Below are positions 17,661 through 25,827 of a DNA stretch of 64,000 nt, piece after piece. The stretch lies in the NCBI GenBank assembly GCA_963732845.1, contig CAVTBE010000021.1, positions 1-64,000 of the forward strand, in the 5' to 3' direction. The stretch is from CAVSRC01 sp963732845. GTDB taxonomy: Bacteria; Pseudomonadota; Alphaproteobacteria; Rhizobiales; Kaistiaceae. The position numbers and the translations under genes were made by a program. Below the pieces are notes generated by a model that did not search any database, was not told the origin of the DNA, and saw only the letters and a list, made by a program, of their open reading frames with translations. Each line of letters begins with the position of its first letter. The first letter of the stretch is position 1.

Positions 17661-18547
17661 GCCACCATTCGAACGAACAGCCGGTCATAGGTTGCCGACA
17701 AGCCGGATGCCTCGACCTCGGTCAAGGCGCTGAGCGGCGGCCGGACGGCGCGCCAGGTCGCCTCGCCGGTGACGTGGGCGACCAGTGCCTTGACCGCCGA
17801 AGTGGCCGGGAAACGCAGGATCGCCTCCACCAGCGGCCCCAGCCCGTCGTCGGCCGGCGCACCGGCCATGATCGCGTTGAGCAGATCGGACCGGAAATTG
17901 GCGACGCCACTGATCGAGCCCGCGGCGCCAAGCGCGACGGCGCGTTCGAGCAGACGCTCGTCACCGATCAGGATGGCGAGATCGGGAAAACGAGTCAGCA
18001 GGCGCTCGGCATTGGCCCAGTCGCCGGACGAATCCTTGACGCCGAAGACGCGGTCCGGGAACTGCGCCGTCAGCGCGGCGACAACGTCCGCCGGTATGGC
18101 GACGCCGGTCAGCTGCGGAATATTGTAGAGGATCACCCCCGGCCCGGCTTCCGGCAGCGCTGCCAGGAAAGCGGTGAACCAATCGCGCACCGACGACGGG
18201 CTCACGTCCTTGTAGTAATAGGGCGGTGTCACCAGCAGCGACGGGATATCGAATTCGTCGGCAAGACGCGCCGCGGCCAGCGCATCGTCGACGGCCGTGG
18301 CGGTGATGCCGAACACCAGCTTGTCGCCGCCGACACCACGGGCTCTCAGCGCCTCGAGGACCGGACGGCGCTCGCCGAGGCTGACCGAGGGGCCTTCGCC
18401 GGTCGTGCCGAACAGGGTGATCTTGGCGCAGCCACGCTCAAGCGACTCGATCGCGTGGCGGCAGAGCCGCTCGACGTCGATCGAATCTCCGGCAAACGGC
18501 GTTGTCAGCGCCGCCGCGATGCCAAACTCCCGCCGTTGGGCCATCAT
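17657..18547 (-). CDS. DapA-family (dihydrodipicolinate synthase / N-acetylneuraminate lyase) aldolase
   Basis: A 296-residue class I aldolase barrel. The phosphate/carboxylate loop FGTTGEGPS, the Tyr of VILYNIPQLTG and the Schiff-base Lys of FGVKDSSGDW are present. The ATG at 18547 has AGGA about 7 bases upstream. Co-occurrence with a TRAP transporter and a GntR regulator suggests a catabolic lyase or dehydratase for a sugar acid or sialic-acid-like compound rather than lysine biosynthesis. The exact reaction cannot be assigned from the sequence. Confidence 0.9.
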   Translation of the reverse strand: MMAQRREFGIAAALTTPFAGDSIDVERLCRHAIESLERGCAKITLFGTTGEGPSVSLGERRPVLEALRARGVGGDKLVFGITATAVDDALAAARLADEFDIPSLLVTPPYYYKDVSPSSVRDWFTAFLAALPEAGPGVILYNIPQLTGVAIPADVVAALTAQFPDRVFGVKDSSGDWANAERLLTRFPDLAILIGDERLLERAVALGAAGSISGVANFRSDLLNAIMAGAPADDGLGPLVEAILRFPATSAVKALVAHVTGEATWRAVRPPLSALTEVEASGLSATYDRLFVRMVA

Positions 18548-18579
18548 TGGTAATCCTGTGTCGTGCCGCATCCGACGAT

Positions 18580-18631
18580 GCTTGTTTGTCAGTGGTAGTT
18601 AGGCTAACATGTCAGCGCGTGTTCAACAAGC
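18580..18631. promoter_or_regulatory. Nested dyads between the aldolase and TRAP operons (candidate GntR operator)
   Basis: The divergent intergenic region holds GTTAGGCTAAC (18598-18608), an inverted repeat with perfect five-base arms. It lies inside a wider pair of arms, GCTTGTT (18580-18586) and AACAAGC (18625-18631). GntR/FCD regulators bind short dyads of this size, so this is the likely control site for both operons. Confidence 0.45.
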
Positions 18632-18733
18632 GTGATTGCGGCCGAACGGCACGCCAGCCGCCCGACAAAACGTTGGCATATGGGCGGAATCCGGAGGAGG
18701 ATTGTGTCGGTCGCCAATTTGGGAGGAACTTCC

Positions 18734-19732
18734 ATGAAGCAGAATCGCACAAGACGTGCCGTCCTGGCGCTCGCCGCCGCCGTCGCCATGGTCGCCACCG
18801 CGCCGGCGCTCGCCGCCCCGATCAAGCTGCGCATCTCCACGCCGGCGGTCGAATCCGACTGGCACGCGAAAATGCTCACCGTCTTCAAGGACACGCTCGA
18901 CAAGAGCGCGCCGGGCGAATTCAACGTCGAGATCCACCTCAACGCCACGCTCTTCAAGCAGGGCACCGAGCCGGCCGCCATGCAGCGCGGCAATCTCGAT
19001 ATGGCGATGATCTCCGCCCAGGACATTTCCAAGCAGATTGCGGCCTGGTCGGTCTTCACGGCCGGTTATCTGATCCGCAGCCCCGACCACCAGCAGAAAG
19101 TCTTCCGCGGTGATATCGGCAAGGAATTCTACAAGATGGTCGAGGACCAGATGGGGATCCACATCCTCGACGTCGGCTATCTCGGCACCCGCGAGCTCGA
19201 TCTGCGCGGCGACAAGAAGATCACGACGCCGGCCGATCTCGCCGGTGTGAAGCTGCGCATGCCCGGCTCGGACGCCTGGCAGTTCCTCGGAACGGCGCTG
19301 GGCGCCAACCCGACTCCGATGGCCTTCGGCGAGGTCTATACGGGCCTGCAGACCGGCGCCATCGACGGCCAGGACAACCCGCTGCCGACCGACAAGGCCG
19401 CCAAGTTCTATGAGGTCACCAACCAGATCGTGCTGACCGACCATCTGGTCGACGCCATCTTCCTGTCGATCTCCAAGCTCACCTGGGACAAGCTTTCCGC
19501 CGACCAGCAGACGAAGGTGACCGATGCTGCCATGGCGGCCACCGCCTACAACAACGAAAACCGCATCAAGGACGAAGCGCAGCTGGTCCAGTTCTTCAAG
19601 GATCAGGGCCTCAAGGTCTACGCGCCGGACGTCGATGCGTTCCGCACGCACGTTCAGGACATGTACCTGAAGTCGGATTTCGCCAAGGACTGGCCGGCGG
19701 GCATCGTCGATCGCGTCAATGCGGTGAACTGA
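18734..19732 (+). CDS. TRAP transporter solute-binding protein (DctP family)
   Basis: A 332-residue periplasmic binding protein. Residues 1-26 are a Sec signal peptide (RAVLALAAAVAMVATAPALA). The family's carboxylate-clamping Arg lies in LAGVKLRMPGSD, followed by EVYTGLQTGAIDGQDNP, typical of DctP proteins. The ATG at 18734 has GGAGG upstream; earlier in-frame codons are not preceded by such a site. It is the first gene of dctP-dctQ-dctM. The ligand is probably an organic or sugar acid, given the family and the divergent DapA-type lyase. Confidence 0.95.
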   Translation: MKQNRTRRAVLALAAAVAMVATAPALAAPIKLRISTPAVESDWHAKMLTVFKDTLDKSAPGEFNVEIHLNATLFKQGTEPAAMQRGNLDMAMISAQDISKQIAAWSVFTAGYLIRSPDHQQKVFRGDIGKEFYKMVEDQMGIHILDVGYLGTRELDLRGDKKITTPADLAGVKLRMPGSDAWQFLGTALGANPTPMAFGEVYTGLQTGAIDGQDNPLPTDKAAKFYEVTNQIVLTDHLVDAIFLSISKLTWDKLSADQQTKVTDAAMAATAYNNENRIKDEAQLVQFFKDQGLKVYAPDVDAFRTHVQDMYLKSDFAKDWPAGIVDRVNAVN

Positions 19733-19744
19733 GCCCGCGGGGCA

Positions 19745-20266
19745 ATGACGCAGATTCTGCATTACCTGCGGAAGGGCGCCGAATTCGTGGCGGTCGGCTT
19801 GTTCGTCGCCATGTTCGGCGCCTTTCTGCTTCAGGTGTTCATGCGCTACGTGATCAACCATCCGCTGGGCTGGACATCGGAAGCCTGCGTCATCTTCTAC
19901 ATCTGGGTAATCTTCTGGACGGCCGCCTTCCTGCTGCGCGAACGCGACCACGTCGCTTTCAGCATGATCTATGAAGGCGTCAGGCCACCGGCGCGGCGCG
20001 TGATGGCGATCCTCGGAGTCCTCGCGATCGGCGGAGGCTTCATCGCCGGTTTTCCCGCCATGCTCTCCTTCATCACCTTCATGAAGATCGACGTCACGCC
20101 GGTCACCCGAATCCGCTTCGACTATGTCTATTCGGTCTGGATTCTGTTCTTTCTTGCTGTGATTGCCCGCAGCATTGCTTCACTGATCCGGCTTCTCGGG
20201 CGCAACTGGCGCCGGGAGACCGGCGACGCGCCCACCGGGCACGAGCAGGCACCGGCGGTGGAATAG
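19745..20266 (+). CDS. TRAP transporter small permease (DctQ family)
   Basis: A 173-residue, four-helix inner-membrane protein of the DctQ family. The helices begin near residue 10 (FVAVGLFVAMFGAFLLQVFMR), and WTSEACVIFYIWVIFWTAAF is the conserved second helix region. It lies 12 bases after dctP and 4 bases before dctM. With DctM it forms the sodium-coupled secondary transporter fed by the binding protein. Confidence 0.94.
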   Translation: MTQILHYLRKGAEFVAVGLFVAMFGAFLLQVFMRYVINHPLGWTSEACVIFYIWVIFWTAAFLLRERDHVAFSMIYEGVRPPARRVMAILGVLAIGGGFIAGFPAMLSFITFMKIDVTPVTRIRFDYVYSVWILFFLAVIARSIASLIRLLGRNWRRETGDAPTGHEQAPAVE

Positions 20267-20270
20267 TCCG

Positions 20271-21566
20271 ATGAGCGGTGCCTTTCTCTTCGCGATCGGT
20301 GCTCTTCTCCTCCTTTCTGCCATCGGCGTGCCGATTGCCTTTGCCACGCTGATCGGGGCGATCGGCTATCTGTTCATCAGCGGCCAGGACGTCGGGCTGG
20401 TGGCGGAACAGGCCCTCAACGGCCTGTTCGATTCCTTCGTCCTGCTGGCGGTGCCGCTGTTCATCGTCGCGGCTAATTTCATGAATGCCGGAACGGTCAG
20501 CGACCGGCTGCTTGCCTTCTGCCTGGCGGTTGTCGGCCGCTTTCGCGGCGGCCTTGCCCAGGTCAACGTCGTCGCCAGCCTGATCTTCTCGGGCATGTCC
20601 GGTTCGGCCATCGCCGACGCCGCCGGCATCGGCCGCATCATCATCGACATGATGCGCAAGGAAGGCCGCTATCCTGCGGGCTACGCCGCCGCTCTGACGG
20701 CGGCCTCCGCCGTCATCGGACCGATCATCCCGCCGTCGATTCCGATGGTGCTCTACGCGCTGGTCTCCGACACCTCGGTCGGCTACCTCTTTCTCGGCGG
20801 TGTCATTCCAGGCCTCGTCCTGGGTGCGGCTCTGATGGTCCTGAATGTGTGGACGGCACACCGGCGCGACTTCCCGCGCGACGAGGCCGTGCCGCTACGC
20901 GACATGCCACGCCTCACCGTGCGCGCTTTTCCCGCGCTCATGCTGCCGGTGATCCTGCTTGCCGGAATCTATGGCGGCGCCACGACGCCAACCGAAGCCG
21001 CCTCAATTGCCGCCGCCTACGCCCTGGTGCTCGCCGTCTTCGTCTATCGCGCGCTTTCCTGGCGCGATTTCTTCGGCCTCGTGCTGGACGCCGCCCGTTC
21101 GACCGGCATCGTCGGGCTGATCATCGCTTCCGCCCTCGTCTTCAACTATCTGGTGGCGAGCGAGAACATTCCCGATCTGGTCGCCACGCAGCTGACTGCG
21201 CTGAATCTCTCGCCGGAAGCCTTCCTCATCGGGACCAACGTTGTCTTCCTTGCCCTCGGCTGCCTGTTCGACGCCACTACGCTTCTCCTCATCGTCGTGC
21301 CGATCTTCCTGCCGACGGCGCGGGCGCTTGGCATCGATCTGGTCCATTTCGGCGTCGTCATCGTCGTCAACATCATGATCGGCCTGGCAACACCGCCCTA
21401 TGGGGTGCTGCTGTTCGTCATCAACGGCATCACCGGGATCCCGCTACGCGACATCATCCGCGAGATCTGGCCGTTCCTCTTCGTCCTGATCGCCTCGCTC
21501 GTTCTGATGGTTCTTTTTCCAGAAATCGTGCTCTGGCTGCCGCAGCAGTTCGGCTATCGCGGCTGA
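20271..21566 (+). CDS. TRAP transporter large permease (DctM family)
   Basis: A 431-residue membrane protein with about 12 helices. Family features include the repeated SGSAIADAAGIG and IPPSIPMVLYAL segments and GLATPPYGVLLF near the C-terminus. The length is typical. It completes the transporter begun at 18734. No gene follows it in the operon; a hairpin at 21620-21659 may end transcription. Confidence 0.95.
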   Translation: MSGAFLFAIGALLLLSAIGVPIAFATLIGAIGYLFISGQDVGLVAEQALNGLFDSFVLLAVPLFIVAANFMNAGTVSDRLLAFCLAVVGRFRGGLAQVNVVASLIFSGMSGSAIADAAGIGRIIIDMMRKEGRYPAGYAAALTAASAVIGPIIPPSIPMVLYALVSDTSVGYLFLGGVIPGLVLGAALMVLNVWTAHRRDFPRDEAVPLRDMPRLTVRAFPALMLPVILLAGIYGGATTPTEAASIAAAYALVLAVFVYRALSWRDFFGLVLDAARSTGIVGLIIASALVFNYLVASENIPDLVATQLTALNLSPEAFLIGTNVVFLALGCLFDATTLLLIVVPIFLPTARALGIDLVHFGVVIVVNIMIGLATPPYGVLLFVINGITGIPLRDIIREIWPFLFVLIASLVLMVLFPEIVLWLPQQFGYRG

Positions 21567-21619
21567 CAAGGTCCGCGCCGCTGCGTCGCTTGCCCGGAGA
21601 CCTGCTCCATGTCTCTGTG

Positions 21620-21659
21620 TGGTCGTCGGGTGCGGCTGCGGCCATGCGCTCGACGACCA
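21620..21659 (+). terminator. Possible terminator hairpin after the TRAP operon
   Basis: Perfect nine-base arms TGGTCGTCG and CGACGACCA flank a GC-rich 22-base loop, 54 bases after the dctM stop. There is no T-run, so a factor-independent role is uncertain. The remaining 21567-21848 sequence holds no gene, only the operator-like dyads listed next and a 19-base repeat of dctP sequence. Confidence 0.35.
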
Positions 21660-21773
21660 TCGTCTGCCCTCCCTCAGGCGGCTGAGCAAAACATCAAGGA
21701 CGAAGCGCAGACAGCTCCGATCGGCTGGGGCATTTTCGCCATTGCGCGCGGACGGCGGATGTGCACTGAATAG

Positions 21774-21809
21774 TTTGCGCATCGCGCGAACAAACTGCCT
21801 TGCATGCAA
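21774..21809. promoter_or_regulatory. Operator-like dyads upstream of the IS-interrupted ABC operon
   Basis: TTTGCGC-ATC-GCGCGAA (21774-21790) is a near-perfect dyad, and TTGCATGCAA (21800-21809) is a perfect ten-base palindrome. Both lie 40-75 bases before the GTG start of the binding-protein gene. Sugar regulators of the LacI or ROK type use dyads of this kind; a ROK gene follows the operon at 28312 and a LacI gene lies at 34538. Assignment is inferential. Confidence 0.35.
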
Positions 21810-21848
21810 TTTGGCGAGTTTTCCAGGACTCACAAGGGAGCAACGAAC

Positions 21849-21869
21849 GTGCAGAACTTGATCAGACTA
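21849..21869 (+). pseudogene. 5' fragment of the ribose-type binding-protein gene, cut off by the IS element
   Basis: GTG at 21849 with AGGGAG eight bases upstream encodes MQNLIRL, the start of a signal peptide. Translation then runs into the IS630-type element. Joining 21869 to 23006 restores an unbroken frame (RLGAAVLLTLLAATGAMAED), which shows that this is the original start of the gene continued at 23015. Confidence 0.8.
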
Positions 21870-23003
21870 GTGGTCTAATTCCTTCGGACAATTCCCAAGT
21901 TGGGCGAAGCAGTTCAAGCTCTCGGCATGAGAGCAGGGATAGTCGTCATCGTCACATCGGAAGATCGCCGTCGGCTTGAGGCGATCATCGCGCATCGCAG
22001 TTCGCCGCAGAAGCACGTCTGGCGGGCCAAGATCATCCTGGCCACCGCCGACGGCTGCGGCACCTTCGAGGTGATGCGGCGGTCCGGCAAGGCCAAACCC
22101 GTCGTTTGGCGCTGGCAGGAGCGCTTTATGCGGGAGGGCGTCGACGGGCTCCTGCGCGACAAGACGAGGCCGCCCGGCAAGGCGCCGCTGCCGGCGGAGA
22201 CGGTTCAGCGCGTCATCGATCTGGCGCTCGGCCCGCCGCCGGGCGAGACCACCCACTGGACCGGACGGATGCTAGCCAAGGCGGCGGATGTCAGCCTGCG
22301 CTCGGTTCAGCGCATCCTCGAAGCGCATCAACTTGCCCCGCACCGCATCCGCACCTTCAAGCTGTCGAACGACGTCCGGTTCGCCGACAAGCTTCGCGAT
22401 ATCGTCGGGCTCTATGTCGACCCGCCTGCCCACGCTGTCGTCCTTTCGGTTGACGAGAAGAGCCAGATCCAGGCGCTCGACCGCACGCAGCCGGGCTTGC
22501 CGATGAAGAAGGGTCGGGCCGGAACCATGACCCACGACTACAAAAGGAATGGCACCACGACGCTGTTCGCCGCGCTCAACGTGCTCGACGGCACCGTCAT
22601 CGGCCGCAACATGCAGCGCCATCGCCATCAGGAGTTCATCCGCTTCCTCAACACCGTCGAGGCGGAAGTGCCGGCCGGCAAGCTGATCCATGCCATCGTC
22701 GACAACTATGCCACCCACAAGCACCCCAAGGTCCATGCCTGGCTCGCCAGCCATCCTCGCTGGACCTTCCACTTCACGCCGACCTCGGCCTCCTGGCTGA
22801 ATGCTGTCGAGGGCTTCTTCGCCAAACTGACGCGGCGCCGACTGAAGCGCGGCGTCTTCCGATCCGTCGTCGACCTTCAGGCCGCCATCAACCGCTTTGT
22901 CGAGGAAACAAATGCCGAGCCCAAGCCCTTCGTCTGGACCGCCGATCCCGACCGTGTCCTCGCTGCCGTCAGACGCGGGAACCAAGCGCTAGAGTCGATC
23001 CAC
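21870..23003 (+). mobile_element. IS630-family insertion sequence
   Basis: A 1134-base element flanked by a duplicated TA (21868-21869 and 23004-23005), the target duplication of IS630/Tc1 elements. The ends begin GTGG and finish CCAC, a short imperfect terminal repeat. The uninterrupted target was CTAG, the sequence preferred by IS630. It carries one transposase gene in the same direction as the host operon. It splits the signal-peptide codons of the ribose-type binding protein. Confidence 0.88.
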
Positions 23004-23006
23004 TAG
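21927..23006 (+). CDS. IS630-family transposase (DDE)
   Basis: A 359-residue transposase. The N-terminal HTH region includes WRAKIILATADG and VVWRWQERFMREGVDGLL. The DDE catalytic domain has the first Asp in LSVDEKSQIQALDRTQ, the second in IVDNYATHKHPKVHAWL and the Glu in TSASWLNAVEGFFAKL. The ATG at 21927 is chosen; a TTG at 21900 is possible. The TAG stop is built from the duplicated target TA (23004-23005) plus the next host G, so it lies half outside the element. The frame is intact, so the element may still be mobile. Confidence 0.93.
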   Translation: MRAGIVVIVTSEDRRRLEAIIAHRSSPQKHVWRAKIILATADGCGTFEVMRRSGKAKPVVWRWQERFMREGVDGLLRDKTRPPGKAPLPAETVQRVIDLALGPPPGETTHWTGRMLAKAADVSLRSVQRILEAHQLAPHRIRTFKLSNDVRFADKLRDIVGLYVDPPAHAVVLSVDEKSQIQALDRTQPGLPMKKGRAGTMTHDYKRNGTTTLFAALNVLDGTVIGRNMQRHRHQEFIRFLNTVEAEVPAGKLIHAIVDNYATHKHPKVHAWLASHPRWTFHFTPTSASWLNAVEGFFAKLTRRRLKRGVFRSVVDLQAAINRFVEETNAEPKPFVWTADPDRVLAAVRRGNQALESIH

Positions 23007-23014
23007 GGGCAGCC

Positions 23015-23914
23015 GTGCTGCTGACCCTGCTGGCGGCGACGGGGGCCATGGCCGAGGACAAGCTGACCATCGGCATCGTGACCTTCTCCACTTCCGACAT
23101 CGACACCAACCAGATGATCGACACGATGCAGCAGGAGGCGAAGTCCAAGGGTTGGGATGTCGAGCTCCTCAACGCCAACGGCCAGCCTTCGCAGGCGATC
23201 GTCGCCATCAAACAACTGGTGACCAAGAAGGTCAGCGCCATCATCGTCACGGTCTTTGATTCGACCGGCCTTGCGGCGGGTCTCGCCGCCGCGGAAGAGG
23301 CCGGCATTCCCGTCCTGTCGGCCGGCGGCGGCATGGCGCCGGGCATCGCGCTGTCAGCGTCCACGGGCGCCGCCCAGCCGCTCATCGACCTGATGATGAA
23401 GGATGCGGGCAACAAGGGCACGATGCTGGCCCTGACCTATCACCCCGGCATTCCGTGCCGGGAGCGTGCCGACGCCTTCGATGCAGCGGTCGCCGGCAAC
23501 CCGAACATCAAGGCGACCACGCATGAGATCACGATCCCCGGCGCGGCCGAGTCGTCCCAGGCGGCTACCAATGCCTGGCTGGGCGCCAACGCCAATGCGC
23601 AAGGGCCGTTCGCGATCTTCAACTGCTATGACGACAACGCCATGGGCGCGATTGCCGCGCTGAAGCAGAACGGGCGGACGGATGTGGCCGTCTATTCGTT
23701 CAACGCCACTGCGCCGGCCGTTCAGGCAATCAAGGACGGCACGATGACCGCGTCGCTCGGCGTCGATCTGACTTCGGCCGGCAAGATGCTCGTCGACCAG
23801 ATTCCCGACATCCTGGCAGCCGGCAAGTCGTGGGAGCCCAAGTCGTTCATTCCTGGCTACACGATCGTTACCAAGGACAATGTCGACCAGTTCATGAAGG
23901 ACAATCCGCAGTAA
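23015..23914 (+). CDS. Ribose-type ABC sugar-binding protein, separated from its original start by the IS element
   Basis: A 299-residue reading of a family-2 (RbsB-like) periplasmic binding protein: KLTIGIVTFSTSDIDTNQM, VSAIIVTVFDSTGLAA, IFNCYDDNAMGA and YSFNATAPAVQAI fit the fold. The original start is at 21849. The GTG at 23015 leaves only the hydrophobic part of the signal peptide (LLTLLAATGAMA) without the positively charged beginning, so export may be poor even if it is used. The following permease and ATPase genes are intact. The binding domain itself shows no decay, so the insertion looks recent. Confidence 0.88.
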   Translation: MLLTLLAATGAMAEDKLTIGIVTFSTSDIDTNQMIDTMQQEAKSKGWDVELLNANGQPSQAIVAIKQLVTKKVSAIIVTVFDSTGLAAGLAAAEEAGIPVLSAGGGMAPGIALSASTGAAQPLIDLMMKDAGNKGTMLALTYHPGIPCRERADAFDAAVAGNPNIKATTHEITIPGAAESSQAATNAWLGANANAQGPFAIFNCYDDNAMGAIAALKQNGRTDVAVYSFNATAPAVQAIKDGTMTASLGVDLTSAGKMLVDQIPDILAAGKSWEPKSFIPGYTIVTKDNVDQFMKDNPQ

Positions 23915-23928
23915 CCTGGGTGGCAGAC

Positions 23929-23954
23929 GGCCGGCCGGGCATGCCCGGCCGGCC
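23929..23954 (+). terminator. Intercistronic hairpin after the second binding-protein gene
   Basis: A perfect 26-base palindrome made of GGCCGG and GCCCGG blocks around a central GCATGC, located between the binding-protein stop and the permease start. There is no T-run. It matches in position the hairpin at 9057-9080 and could stabilise the upstream message or reduce permease expression. Confidence 0.6.
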
Positions 23955-23980
23955 CGTGATCAGGCTTGAGGAAGCGAGGC

Positions 23981-25024
23981 ATGACCGTCGACCAGTCCCT
24001 GCTCGGCAAGGTGGCAGCGTTTGGCCGCCGCTCCACCGGGGCTTCGCCCCAAGCGACGCATAGCAGCCAGTGGCATGCAGGGTTCATGTGGCTGCTCGGC
24101 ACCTACGGCACGATCATCGTGCTTATGGTGATGCTTGCCGTGTTCTCGGTGCTGCAGCCGGGTACGTTCGCGACGGTTGGCAACTTCCGGAACATATTCA
24201 ATGACATGGCGATCGGCACGATCGTCGCGGCGGGCCTCACGGTGCCGCTGGTGGCCGGCGATTTCGACCTGTCGATCGGCTATGTCGCGAGCTTCTGCGG
24301 CCTGCTGGTCGTCGGTATCCTGAGCGCCGGACAGCTTCCCATTCCCCTGGCGATCCTGGTCGTCGTCGGCATCGGCACGCTGATCGGCATCGTCAACGGC
24401 ATCATCGTCTCCAAGATCGGCGTCAACGCCTTCATCGCCACTCTCGGCACCGGCACCGTGGTCGTCGGTCTCAACTACGCCTATTCGGGCGGCGCGCCGC
24501 TCCAGCTCAGGCAGCACCGCGAATTCACCGACATTGCGATCGGCCGCCTGTGGGGGATTCCGCATCTCGTCTGGATCATGGCGGCCATCCTCATCGTGCT
24601 GTGGGTCATCCTGAACCGCACGGTCCAGGGCCGGCATATCCACGCCATCGGCGTCAGCCCCGAATCCGCCCGCCGCGCCGGCGTCGCTGTCGACCGCAGC
24701 CGTATCGTCGCCTTTGCCATTGCCAGCACCTGTGCCGCCATTGGCGGTGTGCTCATGGCCTCCAATCTCGGCTCCGGGCAGGTGACGGCCGGCGACGGTT
24801 TCATGCTCACCTCTTTCTCGGCGGCGTTCCTCGGCTCGGCGGCTTTGCGCGAAGGCCAGTTCCACATTCTCGGCACGCTCATCGGCGTGCTCACCGTCGC
24901 CATCGGCAACAACGGCCTGGCGATGATCGGCGCGCCGATCTTCACCCAGTTCCTGTTTGCCGGCGGCCTGCTGGTGGTTGCCGTAGCGCTTGGCGGCATC
25001 GGCCGCCGTTACGGCCGCGGCTAG
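23981..25024 (+). CDS. Ribose-type ABC transporter permease (RbsC family)
   Basis: A 347-residue inner-membrane permease of the RbsC/BPD_transp_2 family with about ten helices. Family-typical segments are AAGLTVPLVAGDFDLSIG, ATLGTGTVVVGLNYAYSGG and FLGSAALREGQFHILGT. The ATG at 23981 has GAGGAAG six bases upstream; a TTG at 23966 is less likely. A single permease of this type is expected to homodimerise. It lies 14 bases before the ATPase gene. Confidence 0.94.
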   Translation: MTVDQSLLGKVAAFGRRSTGASPQATHSSQWHAGFMWLLGTYGTIIVLMVMLAVFSVLQPGTFATVGNFRNIFNDMAIGTIVAAGLTVPLVAGDFDLSIGYVASFCGLLVVGILSAGQLPIPLAILVVVGIGTLIGIVNGIIVSKIGVNAFIATLGTGTVVVGLNYAYSGGAPLQLRQHREFTDIAIGRLWGIPHLVWIMAAILIVLWVILNRTVQGRHIHAIGVSPESARRAGVAVDRSRIVAFAIASTCAAIGGVLMASNLGSGQVTAGDGFMLTSFSAAFLGSAALREGQFHILGTLIGVLTVAIGNNGLAMIGAPIFTQFLFAGGLLVVAVALGGIGRRYGRG

Positions 25025-25038
25025 GGTAGGGGGCGGCC

Positions 25039-25827
25039 ATGGCACTCGTCAGCCTGCGTAACATCAGCAAGAGCTTCGGCGGCATCGAAGCGCTCGATGA
25101 TGTCTCCATCGAAGTCGAGAAGGGCGACATCCTCGGTCTGGTCGGCGACAATGGCGCCGGCAAATCGACGCTTATCAAGATCCTCTCCGGCGCGCATGAA
25201 CAGACCTCCGGCGAGGTCCTGCTCGACGGCAAACCGGTGACGCTGATGCCACCGGCTCAGGCGCAGCGGCTGGGCATCGAGACGGTCTATCAGGACCTGT
25301 CGCTGATCGGTACCTTCAGCGCCGCCGAGAACTTCTTCCTCGGCCGCGAGGAGGCGATCGGCGTCGGTCCGGCCCTTTTCCGCCTGACCCGGCGCAAGGC
25401 GATGGCGGTGACCGCCATGCGCAAGCTCGAGGAACTGCATATCGACATTCCCGGCGTCAAGACAAAGCCGGTTGATCGCATGTCCGGCGGCCAGCGCCAG
25501 ATGGTTGCCATTGCGCGCGGCGCCTTCTGGGGCAGCAAGCTGCTGCTTCTGGACGAACCGACGGCGGCGCTGGGTGTGCGCGAGTCGCAGGAGGTCCTCG
25601 GCCTCATCAGCCGGCTCAGCGAACGCGGCATCACCATCATCATGGTGACCCATAATCTCGAGCACCTCTGGCGGGTGTGTAACCGCGTGGTGGTCATGCG
25701 CCGCGGCCGCAAGGTGGCGGATATGATGAGCGCCGACACGAATCCCGAGGAGGTGGTCGCCTACATCACCGGCGCCAAGGAGCCCTCGGTGGCCCCCGTA
25801 GAGCGCGTTGAATCGGTGAGCGCATGA
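25039..25827 (+). CDS. Ribose-type ABC transporter ATP-binding protein (single domain)
   Basis: A 262-residue ATPase with Walker A GDNGAGKST, signature MSGGQRQM, Walker B LLLLDEPTAA and the switch His in MVTHNLEH. It has one nucleotide-binding domain, like FrcA, unlike the tandem-domain ATPase of the second system at 31781. The ATG is at 25039, and the end overlaps the cyclase-family gene by four bases. It energises import by the permease encoded upstream. Confidence 0.94.
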   Translation: MALVSLRNISKSFGGIEALDDVSIEVEKGDILGLVGDNGAGKSTLIKILSGAHEQTSGEVLLDGKPVTLMPPAQAQRLGIETVYQDLSLIGTFSAAENFFLGREEAIGVGPALFRLTRRKAMAVTAMRKLEELHIDIPGVKTKPVDRMSGGQRQMVAIARGAFWGSKLLLLDEPTAALGVRESQEVLGLISRLSERGITIIMVTHNLEHLWRVCNRVVVMRRGRKVADMMSADTNPEEVVAYITGAKEPSVAPVERVESVSA

